The translations under genes were made by a program, and so were the position numbers. This document shows positions 1 through 12,459 of a stretch of 64,000 nt of DNA, in pieces. This stretch comes from Perilla frutescens (taxonomy: Eukaryota > Streptophyta > Magnoliopsida > Lamiales > Lamiaceae). The notes below the pieces were generated by a model. That model was not told the origin of the DNA. It did not search any database and saw only the letters and a program-made list of their open reading frames with translations. Each line of letters opens with the position of its first letter. The first letter of the stretch is position 1. The DNA lies in the NCBI GenBank assembly GCA_026008535.1, contig BRKX01000011.1:17306001-17370000 (forward strand). Reading direction: 5' to 3'.

Positions 1-1470
1 AGTCTCTAAATGGAGATAAACAACCCCTATTCTCATTGAAATCATTTATGTAAAGCCTAAAACTTTCAATCGTTGGGTTTAGCTATTGGTACCTTTCATA
101 TTCTTCTTGATGAATTCGTGAAACTCATAGCGATTCGAGAAACCGCGAATCAGATAATCGCGTTGATCGAACTTGAGGTTTGGGCGAGTTAACTAGACAC
201 TATACCATGATTTGGAGAAGACAGAGGTTTGGAAAACTTATTTTCTAGTGAGGAAAGATTGTATGTGTTAAATGATTAGTTCGGAAGTAGAATTTTGCCA
301 TCAATTTTGTTGTGCTTCTCCATTAGAAACTCTAGAAATGGAAATTAGATGGAGAATTTTAGAACCCTAAAAATGGAATGTGGATTGGAATTTGTTGCGC
401 TTCACTGTTGAGTCATGTGGTTGGGGATTGGTCTGAGTTATGTTGTCTTCGTTGGTCATTGACGGGAAGTGGTGAGATATCACCAGAGAAGAAGAAAATG
501 GGAGATAGTTAGGGATTTAGTGTTCATTTTGATTTTTAATTCATGTGTGTGTAAAATGTGTGTTAGTGTGAGAATGATCCAAAAATGTGTCCCGTAAAGG
601 GTGTTACTAACGAAGGGATCATCTTGATACATTTTAAAAAGTTATAGGAGCATTTTGAGCCAAAACTTTATTTTGGGATCAAATTGAGATTTTGGAAATA
701 GTGAAAGGATCAAAATAGACCTTATCCCAATTGTTGTTTATTTGCACCGCGCTATGTGGAATTATTATTCTCACATGATAAAATACAATTGTCTTTGGAT
801 AATGATTTTTTATTATCTTGTCGGCACATACCACAATGCTATTCAAGTTTAGCACCGATAAGATTATTGTTTAGAAAGTAATGTTGTTGTATTAAACTTT
901 GTATGTGAATTTTGCCAATGATATTGTATTTTTATTTTTTGTTTAATAACATTGCATCTTTTGTTTTGCAATATTCAAGAAGTATACGATTTGATCTTCA
1001 AATTGTTTTTTGTGAAAATGGAAAAAATCTGGCAGGTAAAAAAACATATATATATTCTCACAAATATTAACTTTGTTCTATTTTTTATTGTTCTTCAAAG
1101 AGTAAAAAAAATATATAACTTCAAATAGTATATCTTTCAAATGGTATATGCCTTAATGTCTAATTCACACCGTGTAATATTAGTTTTTTATGTAGCATTC
1201 GGGGAAAATATAAGTGCTTTGGTGATAAAACTTCTCTTCAATTTTTGCATTCTTATTTTCTTATTCATGTGAATTGGACAAGTGAGCAAAATGATATGAT
1301 TTTCTACCAATTAGTGCAACATTACCCACGTGTATTAAAATAAGTATTTGTAAATCATAATTTCGGGCGTTAATTTTTTAAATTAATAACACCTTATTAA
1401 GATAGAAGAGTCTATTATCATTTAAATAAAATAGAAGTCAATTACGACATTCAAGCTAAAAGAGATGATT
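1..1470. other. No gene recognised; AT-rich, repeat-like
   Basis: No open frame here looks like a protein I know. The stretch near 590-730 (a GGGATCA word recurring at about 616 and 674) has the look of decayed retroelement LTR sequence, but I found no boundaries. From about 740 to 1470 it is plain AT-rich DNA with short A and T runs. Confidence 0.3.
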
Positions 1471-1474
1471 TTTT

Positions 1475-2035
1475 TTAATGTGCCGAGGTCCTGACGTGTG
1501 GGAGAAGAGCTTCAGACCTACTAACCTTCGGGCGCTTCAATGTGTACATTGAGGCTGCATGTGGAGACAGTGTCAAGGCACCCCACACATGTGCGCCAAG
1601 GCTGTGGGCAGGATTTGAGTGCAGGGTACGTGTCAACCGGCCCGACCTACGCGCCAGAACTGTGCACGAGACCGATCGCACAAAGTGACGATTGATCACA
1701 ACTAAGGCATGGCATGAGACCTTATCGACCACAAAGGTGATGTTTTCTTTAGCTATAGCTTGACTCGTAAACCGCGACCTCTCAGTGCAACTTGATCACA
1801 ACAACAGAGGCATGGTTTGATGCCATGCTAGCACGACCCGTCGATGCTAGCATTTGGCATGACGTGGACCTGACACCAGAGCCTGGGCTATCTTCGAGTG
1901 CAAAATGGGCATTAGGCATGATGACATTGGTTGCGTCGGCCAGGGTTGACGATTCGACCTTATTGAACTCATTTTCTCTCTCATTTCTCTCTCAAGAAGA
2001 ACGAACATAGAAGATTTTTTCTTCTTCAAGGTAAG
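1475..2035. repeat. GC-rich LTR-like block
   Basis: A GC-rich island in AT-rich surroundings, full of short inverted words such as CATGGTTTGATGCCATG (1812-1828) and GATGCTAGC. A phrase starting TTGATCACAAC and leading to GGCATG occurs near 1692 and again near 1791, about 100 bp apart. It ends in a CT-rich leader-like stretch (1975-2010). This resembles the GC-rich block seen in other LTR-like repeats of this window (9.95, 42.5 and 49.55 kb). No target duplication was found, so the ends are approximate and the assignment is an inference. Confidence 0.35.
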
Positions 2036-2214
2036 TCAAATCTCTTCTCGTATTTCTTATTTTTCAATTACATAATCTATGTTGTATTATTTCACTACAA
2101 AACTCGAATTAAAATGTAAATTTGCCCAATTTAGGAACTAGGGTTCATGAATGACCCAATTTTTGGGACTTGTTTTTTCTTTGAATTTCTTTCTTTGAAC
2201 ATGGTTCAAAATTC

Positions 2215-2790
2215 TCCGAGAGTTCTAAATGATTGGAATTTATGATTCTTGAGAAAAATTGTAAGGATCTATGCTTATTTACTGGGGTTCATAAGTGGCC
2301 CAATTTTTTGAACTTGTTTTATTCTTCGAATTTCTTGGTTTTCACTTGGTCTCCATACAAATTTATCAATAATGACTCTCTCACTAAAAAAAATAAAATG
2401 GAGGTGAAAAGAAAACATTATCCATGACTCAATCATTGATATATAAGTATGTATATGTGTGTGCGGGCGCATCGGGAAACCATCTAATTCTTGAGCGTTA
2501 ATTTAGTGAATTTCAATGATCTAGAAACTACACATTAATTTTGTCAAATTCTTGGAAATGAGTTCGAGTGGAAATAAATATTTGCTAATCTTCTATCTAA
2601 TAATTGTATCGTGCATATGTTAAATTAACACACATTGTTAAGATTCAATGAAAATGATCTTGCAATATGTGATGTTAATTTATTTATTTTATACCATAGG
2701 AATTCTAAATGCTTGGAATTTATGATTGGGTGAGACAAATTGTAGAGATCAATGCTTAGTTTACTAGGGTTCTTGAGAGATGAAATTTAT
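2215..2790 (+). repeat. Diverged direct duplication
   Basis: A segment of about 75 bp that starts GAGTTCTAAATGATTGGAAT near 2219 recurs as GAATTCTAAATGCTTGGAAT near 2700. Both run on through a matching TTTATGATT...ACTGGGGTTC / ACTAGGGTTC stretch. A shorter related piece (GGAACTAGGGTTCATGAATG) lies at about 2135. These are decayed non-coding repeats with no gene in them. Confidence 0.45.
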
Positions 2791-2949
2791 ACTATTTTGT
2801 TTTTATGTGTTGGTGTTTACTATGTTACTACATGTTCTAAGAACACTAGCATAAGCTTAGTTGGTACATAAGTGGTCTAAAATATTGAGGGATTTTTAAT
2901 TTCTTGTGATTTCTTTATTAAGACTTGTGATTTGTTGTTGTAATGGTTT

Positions 2950-4430
2950 ATGTTAAGTGATGATATTTATTTTTTACAATATTGTATGCCAGGTACATTT
3001 TACAACCAATTTTCTAAAAATCATAACAATACCGAACTTTGGCCGAGAAGTAAGAGCTCAAAGAAGAATGCAGAGTCTAAATCAGAAGAAGAGAAAAAAG
3101 TAGAAGAGGAAGTGGAAAAAGATGAAGGACATGGGGCTGAGGACGATCAGATATCCTTAGACGGTCATATTCATTCTGGTGTGAGGTTAACCAATGACAA
3201 AACATATAGCAATGTGGTTCTAATTGTCTAAGAAATTCAATATTATGCGGGCGAAATATGCTTGTGACACGGCAACACAAGCCCTTGGGATTCATGCTGA
3301 TGTGTGATAGATTTATGATTGCATTAGATGGACCACATCAATACAGGGGTGGTGGCTTATATACCCTGCCTTTGTTAAAAAATTTCTATCCACCCTACAT
3401 GCAAAGAAGACCAAGAAAAGAAAATCAATGAGCTGCACTTTCCGGCTAGAAACATAAATTGTGAGCTATCTACTGATGAGTTGAACGCCATAGTCAGAGG
3501 GTGCATTGGGGGATTGTATTATACTCACTAGAACATTGATTTGAAGGAATTCTGGTAATCTATTATTCTCACAAATGAATACTGAATAGCCACATATGAT
3601 TCAAATTTGACTAAGATATCTTACATATAGAACTCAATTTTTACACTATGCCCGTAGGGTTATTGAATCCACATTGTTTGCGAGGCATGAGAACAGTGGA
3701 TCAAGACACAGTTGGAGTTGGTGCTAATTTGGACTATGTTCAATGATATCAACATAGATTTCAGAGTCTTTCTTTTGGAACAATTTACAAGACAAGCTAG
3801 CCCAACACGAGGATATATATGCATCAAGAGACTCATCACCTCAACTACTGCTTATTTTGACATTGAACTTAAAAAATATTAACTCACACTAGGTCTGCAA
3901 TCATCAAGACTCACTCATTTGAGAAATGTGAAGATGATTGGCCTTCACCTGACCTATATATGCTAATTATGTGGGATCAAAGAAGGTTCTCATTACCAAA
4001 TGTCAAGCTCACCAGAAGTGGCAATTATCAAGAGCGACATAATTGGCCGATGAAATTGAAGCTCATAAAGCAGCTATTGCAGTAAGAGAGGTGTCAAGAG
4101 GATCAAGAGCTACCAGGACCGAGCTAAGCTAGAAGGCCAGCCCGAATCCTCTCCTAGTGGTAGTAGGCATCATGGACGAACTTGAGATAATTAATATGCT
4201 GAGAGGCTAATGGAAATAGAAGGTATTCTGGGGACATTATCTAGCTTGATAACTAATATGAGAGTTGAGATGGATTCTCAATTTATGGGCATGCATACTA
4301 ACTTGGAAAACTCTAGAGCACCTACTCTAGTTTGCAAGGTGACGTATCCCACATAAGGTGTGATGTCTCCGAGCTTGCGAGTATGATGAGGTAGTGGTGT
4401 CAGTTCTTTACATTATTTTTTCTTGAAATG
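2950..4430 (+). pseudogene. Decayed transposon-type ORF remnant
   Basis: Translating the plus strand in pieces gives coding-like text broken by many stops and frameshifts. There is a Lys/Glu-rich stretch at 3055-3170. At 3440-3520 there is a stretch reading like ELSTDELNAIVRGC. At 3715-3860 a stretch resembles the replication-protein-like ORFs carried by plant non-autonomous retroelements (DINIDFRVFLLEQF, then RGYICIKRLIT). A weak heptad-like Leu/Met stretch follows at 4205-4320. I infer a dead retroelement gene of the type annotated as putative plant transposon protein. The exact family is not certain, and nothing here could give a full protein. Confidence 0.4.
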
Positions 4431-4635
4431 AATGTTAAAGTAATGATGAAACATAAATATCTGGTAGAGGTTCAGTGTAAGGAACTAAGAACTGAAGGTT
4501 CACATACTGTAGTTATTAATGAGAGTGAAATGGATGATAATGTCCAAATTTCTACACTAAGGACTATGAATCGCTTGACGCGTAGTCGAGTTAAACCAAG
4601 CTAATACAACCCAACATCTTATCTAATCACACATC

Positions 4636-4791
4636 TGTAACGCCCTAGGCCCATGAATGTGGGACCTAACAATGAAATGATGACATAACGAGCTCTGCTA
4701 GCAACTATTTAACCCAAGTTGCTTGAGAGTCCATTGAGCCCACTTATATACTTATCATACTTTCGTTCTCCCATTAATGTGGGACGTTACA
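4636..4791. repeat. Short element with inverted TGTAACG ends
   Basis: It begins TGTAACGCCC and ends GGGACGTTACA, so the ends are inverted copies of TGTAACG. Just inside, CCCATGAATGTGGG (left) and CCCATTAATGTGGG (right) are near-identical and self-complementary. The 156-bp unit looks like a small terminal-repeat element or the edge of an LTR. I could not fix a target duplication. Confidence 0.4.
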
Positions 4792-5311
4792 TTCTTTTCC
4801 CGTTGGAGACACGATGTCCTCATCGTGCACTTTCCTCTGTAGGACCATCCATCGGGGTCCAGCTTAAGCACATCTGGACCGGCTCCAGGGCCCGATCAAG
4901 TGCACCCAGGGTTGGCTCTAAAAAGAAAAAAAAATTCAAGTATGTAAGCAAATAATGACCAATCACATCCACCACATCGCTTCGAGAAAAGGTAAAAATT
5001 AAAGTTTTTATTTTTCTTCTCAAATTTTATGTAAGCATGACTATGTGAAACATATGTTTATGAGAAATTATTTATTTAGTCCTCAAGATTTTCCCTAAGG
5101 ATTTTGTTACTAGATTATTAGAACTAGGTTAACTACTAGGGCATGCAGAAAGGTTTCAGTTAGTACTCGGGTCGAGTCTCGTGCAGAGAGATTATGACAT
5201 AATTTTATGCAGTGCAACAACATTAGAGCTAACCAAGGATAGAGAGACATTTAGTAAGGCTTCTAAGAATGTGGAAGATAATGAAACATGGAGGTGAGCT
5301 CTGACACATGG

Positions 5312-6210
5312 TCATTTCGCTGTCAAAATAAATCTCAAGAGAGACTTATTCTTATGCTCACTACAGACGTAGCTAGCAATGAAAGTAGGGGTCGATCCCA
5401 CGAGGAGCTGTGAACTCTATCTTCCAATGTCACTATTTCAAAAATTTGAGGGTTATTGTGGTCTCCGTACTTCTTAATGTAAAAACTGTAAAGTAAAATA
5501 ACAAAGCAAAAAAAAGGAATATTAATAGTACGTATTCTGGATTAGAACTTAACAAACACTTGACCGATCATCGGCACGCTGATTACTTATGTGGATCTAG
5601 TTATCTGGTTAAAGGTACCGGATCTCTCTTAACATACCCAATCTATTCTTTCAGTGTAGACTAGAGGTGATCTCTCATCCCCTAATCCCTAACCTATTGC
5701 CCAACTCCGATCTCTCATATGATTGTAAATAACAAGGTAGCTTTATGCCCAAGACAGACCAGTATTTACCTAGCCACTGATCTCTTAGATGCCCTCAGTA
5801 CCCGTGATGTATCACATCCTTTTATGACCAACACACAACTATGATTCATTAACCATTTATGGAGGTAGTGAACACAATTCTAATTAACGAGTGATCAACC
5901 ACGATTAACTAGCTTAGCCCACTTTAATGCAGCATAGAAAATGATTATACGACGGAACTAAATTCACATAGTTTATGCCCATAAGCCTCACGATTCTTGC
6001 GTGTTCATTAAGTTCTTATCTTTGTTCAATCCGGAATAATGAGTCTAGCCGCTCATGCTAGACTTAGAACAACAATAAATATAAGTAAATAAAGACATAA
6101 ATTAAATGAAAAACTTACTTGATTAAATAGCAAAATGATCCAACACTAACGTTGGATTTAAGTACATAAACTGGAAATCCTAAAGCCTGCGGGCATAAGG
6201 CCTAAGATTG
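5312..6210 (-). repeat. LTR-like repeat, inverted relative to 11505-12450
   Basis: This segment is the reverse complement of the family member at 11505-12450, at moderate divergence. Matching landmarks are GGGTCGATCCCACGAGG (5389-5405) against GGGATCGACCC (12422-12432), AATCCCTAACCTATT (5682-5696) against the rc of GGTAGGTTAGGGATT, the CTCATGCTAGACTT region (6051-6064) against the CTAGCATGAG region at 11637, and GGGCATAAGGCC (6191-6202) against GGCCTTATGCCC. The GGGTCGATCCC word is common in LTR and leader regions of plant Ty3/gypsy-like elements. No coding domain is present. Ends are approximate. Confidence 0.5.
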
Positions 6211-7417
6211 GTCTACGAAAATTAAAATGCAAGTAAAAGTAAAATAATAATGTATATGGCGTGTGTGTTCGAGTGTGCTCGGCCTCTGCCATGAAAACTA
6301 CTTATATAAGAGTATAAAACATAAGGTAACTTTCCCCATAGACTGGGGGATCTTCAGCCCAATTCACAATCATTGTGCTCAAAACTTTCCATATCTGGCA
6401 GATTCTTCCCTTATTTAGAAGATCTGTCCCACAGATTCTGTACTCATCGTGCCCTAGATTACCGACATTCAAATTTCCTTAATTAGCTAATCCACCTTCT
6501 AGAATATGAAAGATACGATCAGACTTGCCTTTTAGAGTTCTTCTTTCCTTCGGGGACTAGGGTGCACTGTTTCTGCTCCAGCTGGTAATTGTTACTCTTG
6601 TGCACAGTCTCCTCTCCTCTTCCTGTTAATCACTCTAGGTTTGTTATGGGTACGATCACAAACTTCTCCTTTAGCGATGCTGGAATGGTGGGCATTTCTA
6701 CCAGGCTCAAAAGAGAGCTTCCCGTTGAGAAGTTGATGTCCATCTTTGATATCATTGGCATCTAAAATGCCCTCCAGATGTGATTTTGCTGCCTCTTGCC
6801 CCTCTTGTGCCTATATTGGCTCTTTCCGACTAAAAAAAAAGAAAAATAAAGGACAAAAGAACGAGAAAAAGACACAAAAACATGAGAGAATTTGGACTTC
6901 TCAAGCTCAAGCCAGTTAATGCTGCTCAAAAGGTGGTAAAGATCATACCAGCAACTCTCAAACCCACATAAGAAGATCTACATGAAAAGTTCCTAGATTA
7001 TTCCCCAGGGATAGGAGAAACACTTAATTTTGTGGAGTTCATATGTGAGGTTTTATGTTGAAAAGTTGTATCGTTATACTCTCTGTATGTTTGTACAGGA
7101 TTTATGTGAAATTTCAACATATAGAGTCCTTTAGACTATAAAATACTGAGCCTAATGGGCTAATACAAAAGTACAGGTTACATAAAATTAGTATTTTCAC
7201 ATGTTTTTCTTTTAAATTTATCATTTGGATAACATAGACTCTCTACTGAGTTTAAAGGAAAACTCACCCCCAGTATTTTATTTTTTTTTCAGGCAAAAGC
7301 TTGGGGTGATGTGTGAGCAAACAAATGTGATGATGGTGGCCAAATGGTCAAGCACGATTAAATGATATTTTTATTTTGGTATTTATTATGTAATAAATGT
7401 TAATTTACGATTGAAAC
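6211..7417. other. No gene recognised
   Basis: Repeat-like DNA with no recognisable coding domain. It holds an A-rich purine tract at about 6830-6890 and a short stretch of unbroken but unrecognised frames at 6890-7010. It probably belongs to the retroelement remnants on either side. Confidence 0.25.
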
Positions 7418-9480
7418 TGTTGGTCCCGGTGCGAGTCGATGTCAGTTTAGAGGGGGTGAATAAACTGACTAAAAAACTTTTACTTTTGTGCAGAATATAT
7501 AAGGCCCTTGACTAGCTTAGAAATCTTATCTGTGCACTTCACAATTAAGATAGAAAGCTTAGCTTAAGTGCAGCTTGTGTGCAATAGTGTGCAGTTGAGT
7601 ATATGCAAAGGCTTTAGTAGAAAGTACAGCACACACAAGACTTATAGAGGTTCGAAACTTCTTGCTTCTACATGCTCTCTTTCTTCCTCAGAAGGGCAAT
7701 CCACTATACAAGTGTAAAGTTTCTTTATTACAGTTACACAGTGAAGAAATCTGTTGAACCTGAAAATGGCACCCTTCAAACCGAGCGCGGCTCCCTTTTC
7801 AACGATTACTGTCCCGGAAGAACGGACCCGTCAGTACGTCCTTTCTTTGCCAGTTCTGGTCGACAGCTCACACTTACTGGTCTCAACTGTTCACTGAGAC
7901 TTTAGGTGCTATTTCCCGTCTTTACAAGATTTTAGATCTCTCTCGATCTTCAAGAATACAATCTTGAATCTGTTATCAACGTTGAATGCTCCTTGAACTG
8001 AGCTGAGTAGTTGATCTTTGAAGAGCTTGAACTGAGAAGCTTTGCTCTGGCTGGATTTCTTCAACAGCTAGCGGCTTGCTTTGGAACTTGAAGCGCTTCT
8101 TCTCAGTTGGGACTTTTCGCACTTGTGATGGTTAAGCTTTGAGCTGTGGGGAGGGAGAAAGAAAGCTCAATATCTGCAACATATAGCAAGTGTTAGGTTG
8201 GAAAAAGTCTTGATCAAAATGAGATTCACTCTTCTTATATAGATGAGTGATCTCTGTGACCGTTACGTTCTACCGATCGTTGGTTCGGTTGATCCATCGA
8301 TGGTAGTTTTAATGCTTGTAGCCGTTGAAGGTTTAATTGAACTAGCCATTGGATTTAATGACTTCTGCTCCAAGATCTCTTGTCAGGATCTTCAATAATT
8401 GCTTTGTAGGCATCAGTTGCTCCAGCTATCAGTTCCGGACTTCAGCTGACAGGTCCTCAACTGTCTCAGCTTTTAGCTTTGAGATCGTCCACTTGGCAGT
8501 TCCTCAGCTAGCTCAAGCTTCAGTTCTGGAATGGTCCAGTTTAGCATTCCCTCAGCTGCATAGGTTTTCAGCTCTGGACAGCTCAGCTTTTGGTTAAAGA
8601 TTCAGCTCTGGACTCCAATTGACTCCTTGGAAGCTTAACTTTGATTAAAGCTTCAGTTGGCTTCGTCTTCTGAGCTCTTCTCCCAGCTTGACTGATCTTA
8701 ACTGATAGTTTATCAGTTCAGTTTGGCTTTCTGTAGGCTTGAGCTTCTCAAGCTAGCTCTGTCTCATCAGCTCTCCTTAGCTTTCAGCTAAGCTGATGGT
8801 TGCTCATCTATTGGATGCTTTCCAGTCTTTAGCATTGTTGTAAAAGACGGCGCCTAGGCCCGCCTAGGCGCTAGGTGGTTGCCGACCTTACCGATTACCC
8901 CTTCGGCGGCTGTTTAAGGCGGTTGGGATGGTTAGACGGCTCTGGACGGCCGTAAATTTTTATTTTTTATTTTTTTCTTAAATATTTTTTCTAGTGTTTT
9001 AATATTTTTAAACCCAATTTTTAAATCATTAACTAAGAAAATAAGTAAAATAACATGAATAATACAAGAAGGAACATAATACAGTCATACAAAACAGAGA
9101 AAAGAGATGAGGTATAGGCTTAGGCTCTAATATGTTATGAATTTTGAATTTATAAATGAAAATTTCCAAATTATTAGGTTAAAAATAATTAAATTAATTA
9201 CAAATTACAAAATGCCCAGGTTCCGCCTAGATCCCGCCTAGGCCCTGTCTAGACCACCTAGGCGCTAGGCCTCCTGCAGCCGCTTGCCTAGCGCCTAGTG
9301 TCTTTTGCAACCATGGTCTTCAGCTCGGGTTTTATTCTGTCTGCTTGATGCATCCTCTTTCAGCTGGTTGACCATGCTCCAAAGCGTTTGACTTTTGCTT
9401 CAGCCTAGCTGAATTTTGGAGTCTTACTTGATCATCAAATTAGTTTCCAGCCTATATAACTTGTAAATTTTCATGGAACT
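7418..9480 (+). repeat. LTR-like repeat beginning TGTTGGTCCC, with AGCT-rich interior
   Basis: It begins TGTTGGTCCCGGTGC followed by AGAGGGGGTGAATA, a start that I associate with a widespread plant LTR-like repeat family. The interior at 8380-8800 is very rich in the words CAGCT and AGCTT. The element is interrupted by a hAT element at 8833-9315. I did not find the right end with certainty. The TG start is clear, but no matching 5-bp flank was found. The short open stretch at 7672-7905 lies inside it and is not a convincing gene. Confidence 0.4.
8833..9315. mobile_element. hAT-type non-autonomous element (483 bp)
   Basis: The left end reads CATTGTTGTAAAAGAC and the reverse complement of the right end reads CATGGTTGCAAAAGAC, matching at nearly every position. 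Subterminal GC-rich words (GCCTAGGCGCTAGG) occur in both halves in opposite orientation. The flanks are GTCTTTAG (8825-8832) and GTCTTCAG (9316-9323), an 8-bp target duplication with one change, as expected for hAT transposons. The AT-rich core holds no transposase. It sits inside the 7.4-9.5 kb repeat, so it is the younger insertion. Confidence 0.8.
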
Positions 9481-9759
9481 TTTCCCATATTTTGACATTT
9501 CATCAAAACCATCAGTTGGGTTACCTTGATAGTTTACTCCCTTATCTTATTCTATTGATAAACTGAGGTTTTACACTTGTATTGTGATTTTTGGTTGTGT
9601 ATTCTATGTTGATTGCATGTGTTTTCATCTCAGTTTATTCAAGTTTCACTACTTCCTTATAGTTTGTTCGTTTTGATTATTTTATATTGGTAAAGCCCCA
9701 CAAATGCAGTTATTTTGATAGGAGAGTGTTAACTGAAGTGCTGAAGTTTGGTGTGCTGA

Positions 9760-10640
9760 GAATAAGCTGAGAACAGTTGAGAAGAGGTAAAAGATGAAGG
9801 CGTACAATGGCTATTAACTGGACTTACGAGTGAGGAACACATGAGTCAGGTTGCGAATGATGAAAATATATTTTTCTGTGAGCTCACTATTGTGCCAGGG
9901 TTTGTCTTCTGTGGTCCATGATCAAGGAGGTAACGACTCATGTGAAGGGACTAATTCATGAGTGACCTGTTCGCGAGCGCCACTCGCGAACCGCTGGGCT
10001 TTTCCAATTTTTGGGCCTTTTTTCTATTCCTAATTGAGATCAAATTGTTGCTAACTATAAAATGGGCCCTGTAGTTCCCCGTAAATTCATTTATTTATTT
10101 ACGTTATTTTAAATTATTATTCAGAACATGATATTAATGTTTAAATCCTATAAGTCGCGCCTAGAGCAAAGTTTAACGTATTTTTTTAAATGTATTGCAT
10201 TTATTGCATAATGGAAATTTTGAAGTAATATTTGATTTAGTTATAAGAGTCCATTTCAGATTTTTATAGAAAGCCCATGACATCTCTTATTTAATTAATT
10301 TGGCCCAAAGTCTATTTTATTTCCAGTCCAAACCAAAGGCCCAACAGATTTAGGGCTCCTATTCATGTTCTTCATCCATAAAGGAGGAAGGTTGACTTTG
10401 AGATTTTGTTACCAACTTATTACTCAATATTTTTGTCCATAATTTCAGAAGTTTGGAAAATAATCATCTTGGAGATTGCTTTCACGTCTATGTTGAGGCC
10501 TTGAACCCTAATCCCTTTAGTATAAATAGGGGGCTACCTTACATCATTTTCTCACCCCAAAAAAAAGAAAGAAAAGAACAGAGAAAAGAACGTTTTATTT
10601 TCTCAAGCTACTCATTTCGAAAGGTATGGAATTTCACTGG
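9760..10640 (+). repeat. LTR-like segment with GC-rich palindromic block
   Basis: Near 9970-9999 there is a quasi-palindromic block (TTCGCGAGCGCCACTCGCGAA). Downstream lie a TATA box (10521-10528), a short leader and a purine-rich tract (10556-10590). The order GC-rich block, TATA, leader is what I would expect of the U3/R part of an LTR. No terminal match or target duplication was found. The small open frame at 10453-10653 overlaps this leader and is not supported. Confidence 0.35.
10521..10528 (+). promoter_or_regulatory. TATA box of LTR-like repeat
   Basis: TATAAATA followed by GGGGGCTA. This is a strong plant TATA context and matches the promoter of an LTR rather than of a host gene. Confidence 0.5.
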
Positions 10641-10842
10641 ATTTTATACTTGAGTAGTTGCTTCTGCATTTTTCTTCGTATTATGGGTATTAAGCTCTGT
10701 TAAAATCTCTTTTTGCTACTACTGTTTATTTTCAAGAAAATGGGAAAGTGGGGGGGATTTTAATGCCAAACAAAGTTTCTTTTATTGGTGGGATCGGAAA
10801 TAGTGGTTGAGCCAATGGACTTGCTTTAATCAATCTTTCATC

Positions 10843-10892
<50 letters not shown>
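10843..10892. repeat. (TA)n(TG)n compound microsatellite
   Basis: An uninterrupted TA run passes into about 17 TG dinucleotides and then TATA. It is likely polymorphic in length. Confidence 0.9.
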
Positions 10893-10893
<1 letters not shown>

Positions 10894-11504
10894 TAGTGTT
10901 GATTTGTACTTTCTTTCTTACAAGTGGGCCAAGGTGTGGACCTTTTATCAATTTGTATTAAACCAACTCTTGTGAACACACACTCACTGATGAGTCCATT
11001 TATTTCGTATTTTTTGGGCATTTTAGTCGCTCTAAATGTCTTTTTAAGTGTCTTTCGTGTCGGAAAAGAACTAGGAAGATGAATGGGCATTCTAAGAATC
11101 GAATCTGGTAAAAGAGGAATTATGGCCTTTAAATTAACTGAAATGGATGAAATGGGCATATCAGATGAGGATTAAACTTAGCAGAAGACGTCGTACCCAC
11201 AATATTCGTGTAGATTCAGAAGAGGCAGTGAAGAGGGCACAAGAGGAAAAATCGGAAGATATGATGAGATCCCTGAAAATTCAGGATTCAGTCAACCACC
11301 TGAAGATACTTTCCTTATCTGCCCAAATTCTTGCGGGCACATGAGATTCAGCAGATACTTTCCCATTTTTGGGGGATTTTATTTGATCCTTGTACTCTTA
11401 TAAATACTAATTAGATAGTTGGAAAAACACTTCGTACCTTATAATTTCTGCACCTTTATTTTCGCACTTAGTTCAACTTTAACGCTGATTCGATAGCAAG
11501 ATAA

Positions 11505-12450
11505 TCTCGGGCCTTATGCCCATAGGAAGTAGAAAGTTATTTAATGTTCGACATTGGTGTTGAACAAGTTTTAATTAAATTCCAGTAAGTTTTTCTTATT
11601 TACTATGTCTTTAATTTTTGCATTTTTAATTCCATCTAGCATGAGTGGCTAGATTTGTATTCTGGGTTTGAAAAAAGATGAATATTTAACACACACTTAA
11701 AACTCGTGAGGCCATGTGGGCATTTTACTGTATGAATGAATTTCTGCCAAGTCTTGTTTCTATGCTAGAAAAGAGCGTGTTTAATATGACTAATGTGGTT
11801 GAGATCGGAGTCGATAGTTGGCCGTTAGCAACCCGCCAACATTCATGAGTCATTCGTTCAATTGTCCCTTACCCAAAAACAACTGAGAGCCTAAAGAGAA
11901 TAGAGAAGAAAGTTCAGTCTACAAGAAGTTGGCACTCTTTAGTTGTAATGGGCATTCTAAAGCTAAAAGGATTAATGAATCATGACTGTGTGTTAATCCA
12001 ATAGTAGCTGGGAACTAGGTGGGTTGTTGTGGGCACACGAGGAATCAGTAAACACAACATATAGATTTGGGTTTGTCTAGAGGCACAATGCTTCCTATCA
12101 TTTACATCTCTTATGGGAACCTGGAGGTGGGTGGTAGGTTAGGGATTCAATCGACGAGGAATCACTTTTAAATCTAAAATGAAAGGATGGATGAGGAGAT
12201 GCAGTGAGGAATCCGATCTCCATAATTGGTTGATTCAATCATATAGAAAAATCGGTGTGCCCATGATCGAGTGAGTGTGAGTTAAGTTCAACCTGAAACC
12301 TTTTATTATTTGATATTTCATTTGGTTACTTTCTGCAGATATAGTTTACAGTTGTTGTGTCCACGACACCAAGCCTCTTTATAAATTGGTGACTGAAAGT
12401 AAGATTACATAAGCTTTCTGTGGGATCGACCCTTACTCGTAGCTAGCTAC
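11505..12450 (+). repeat. LTR-like repeat with GGGATCGACCC motif
   Basis: Plus-oriented member of the family whose inverted copy lies at 5312-6210. It carries the CTGTGGGATCGACCC word (12418-12432). No gag or pol coding follows it. The flanking phrase TAAATTTATTTTGATCGTGAAACAACT occurs twice (about 12474 and 12546, 72 bp apart), marking a short duplication just downstream. Confidence 0.5.
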
Positions 12451-12459
12451 GCTCTTTGT

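Noticed and set aside
1475..1732. Minus-strand 85-codon frame
   Set aside because: It falls in a GC-rich repeat block with internal inverted words and encodes no recognisable domain.
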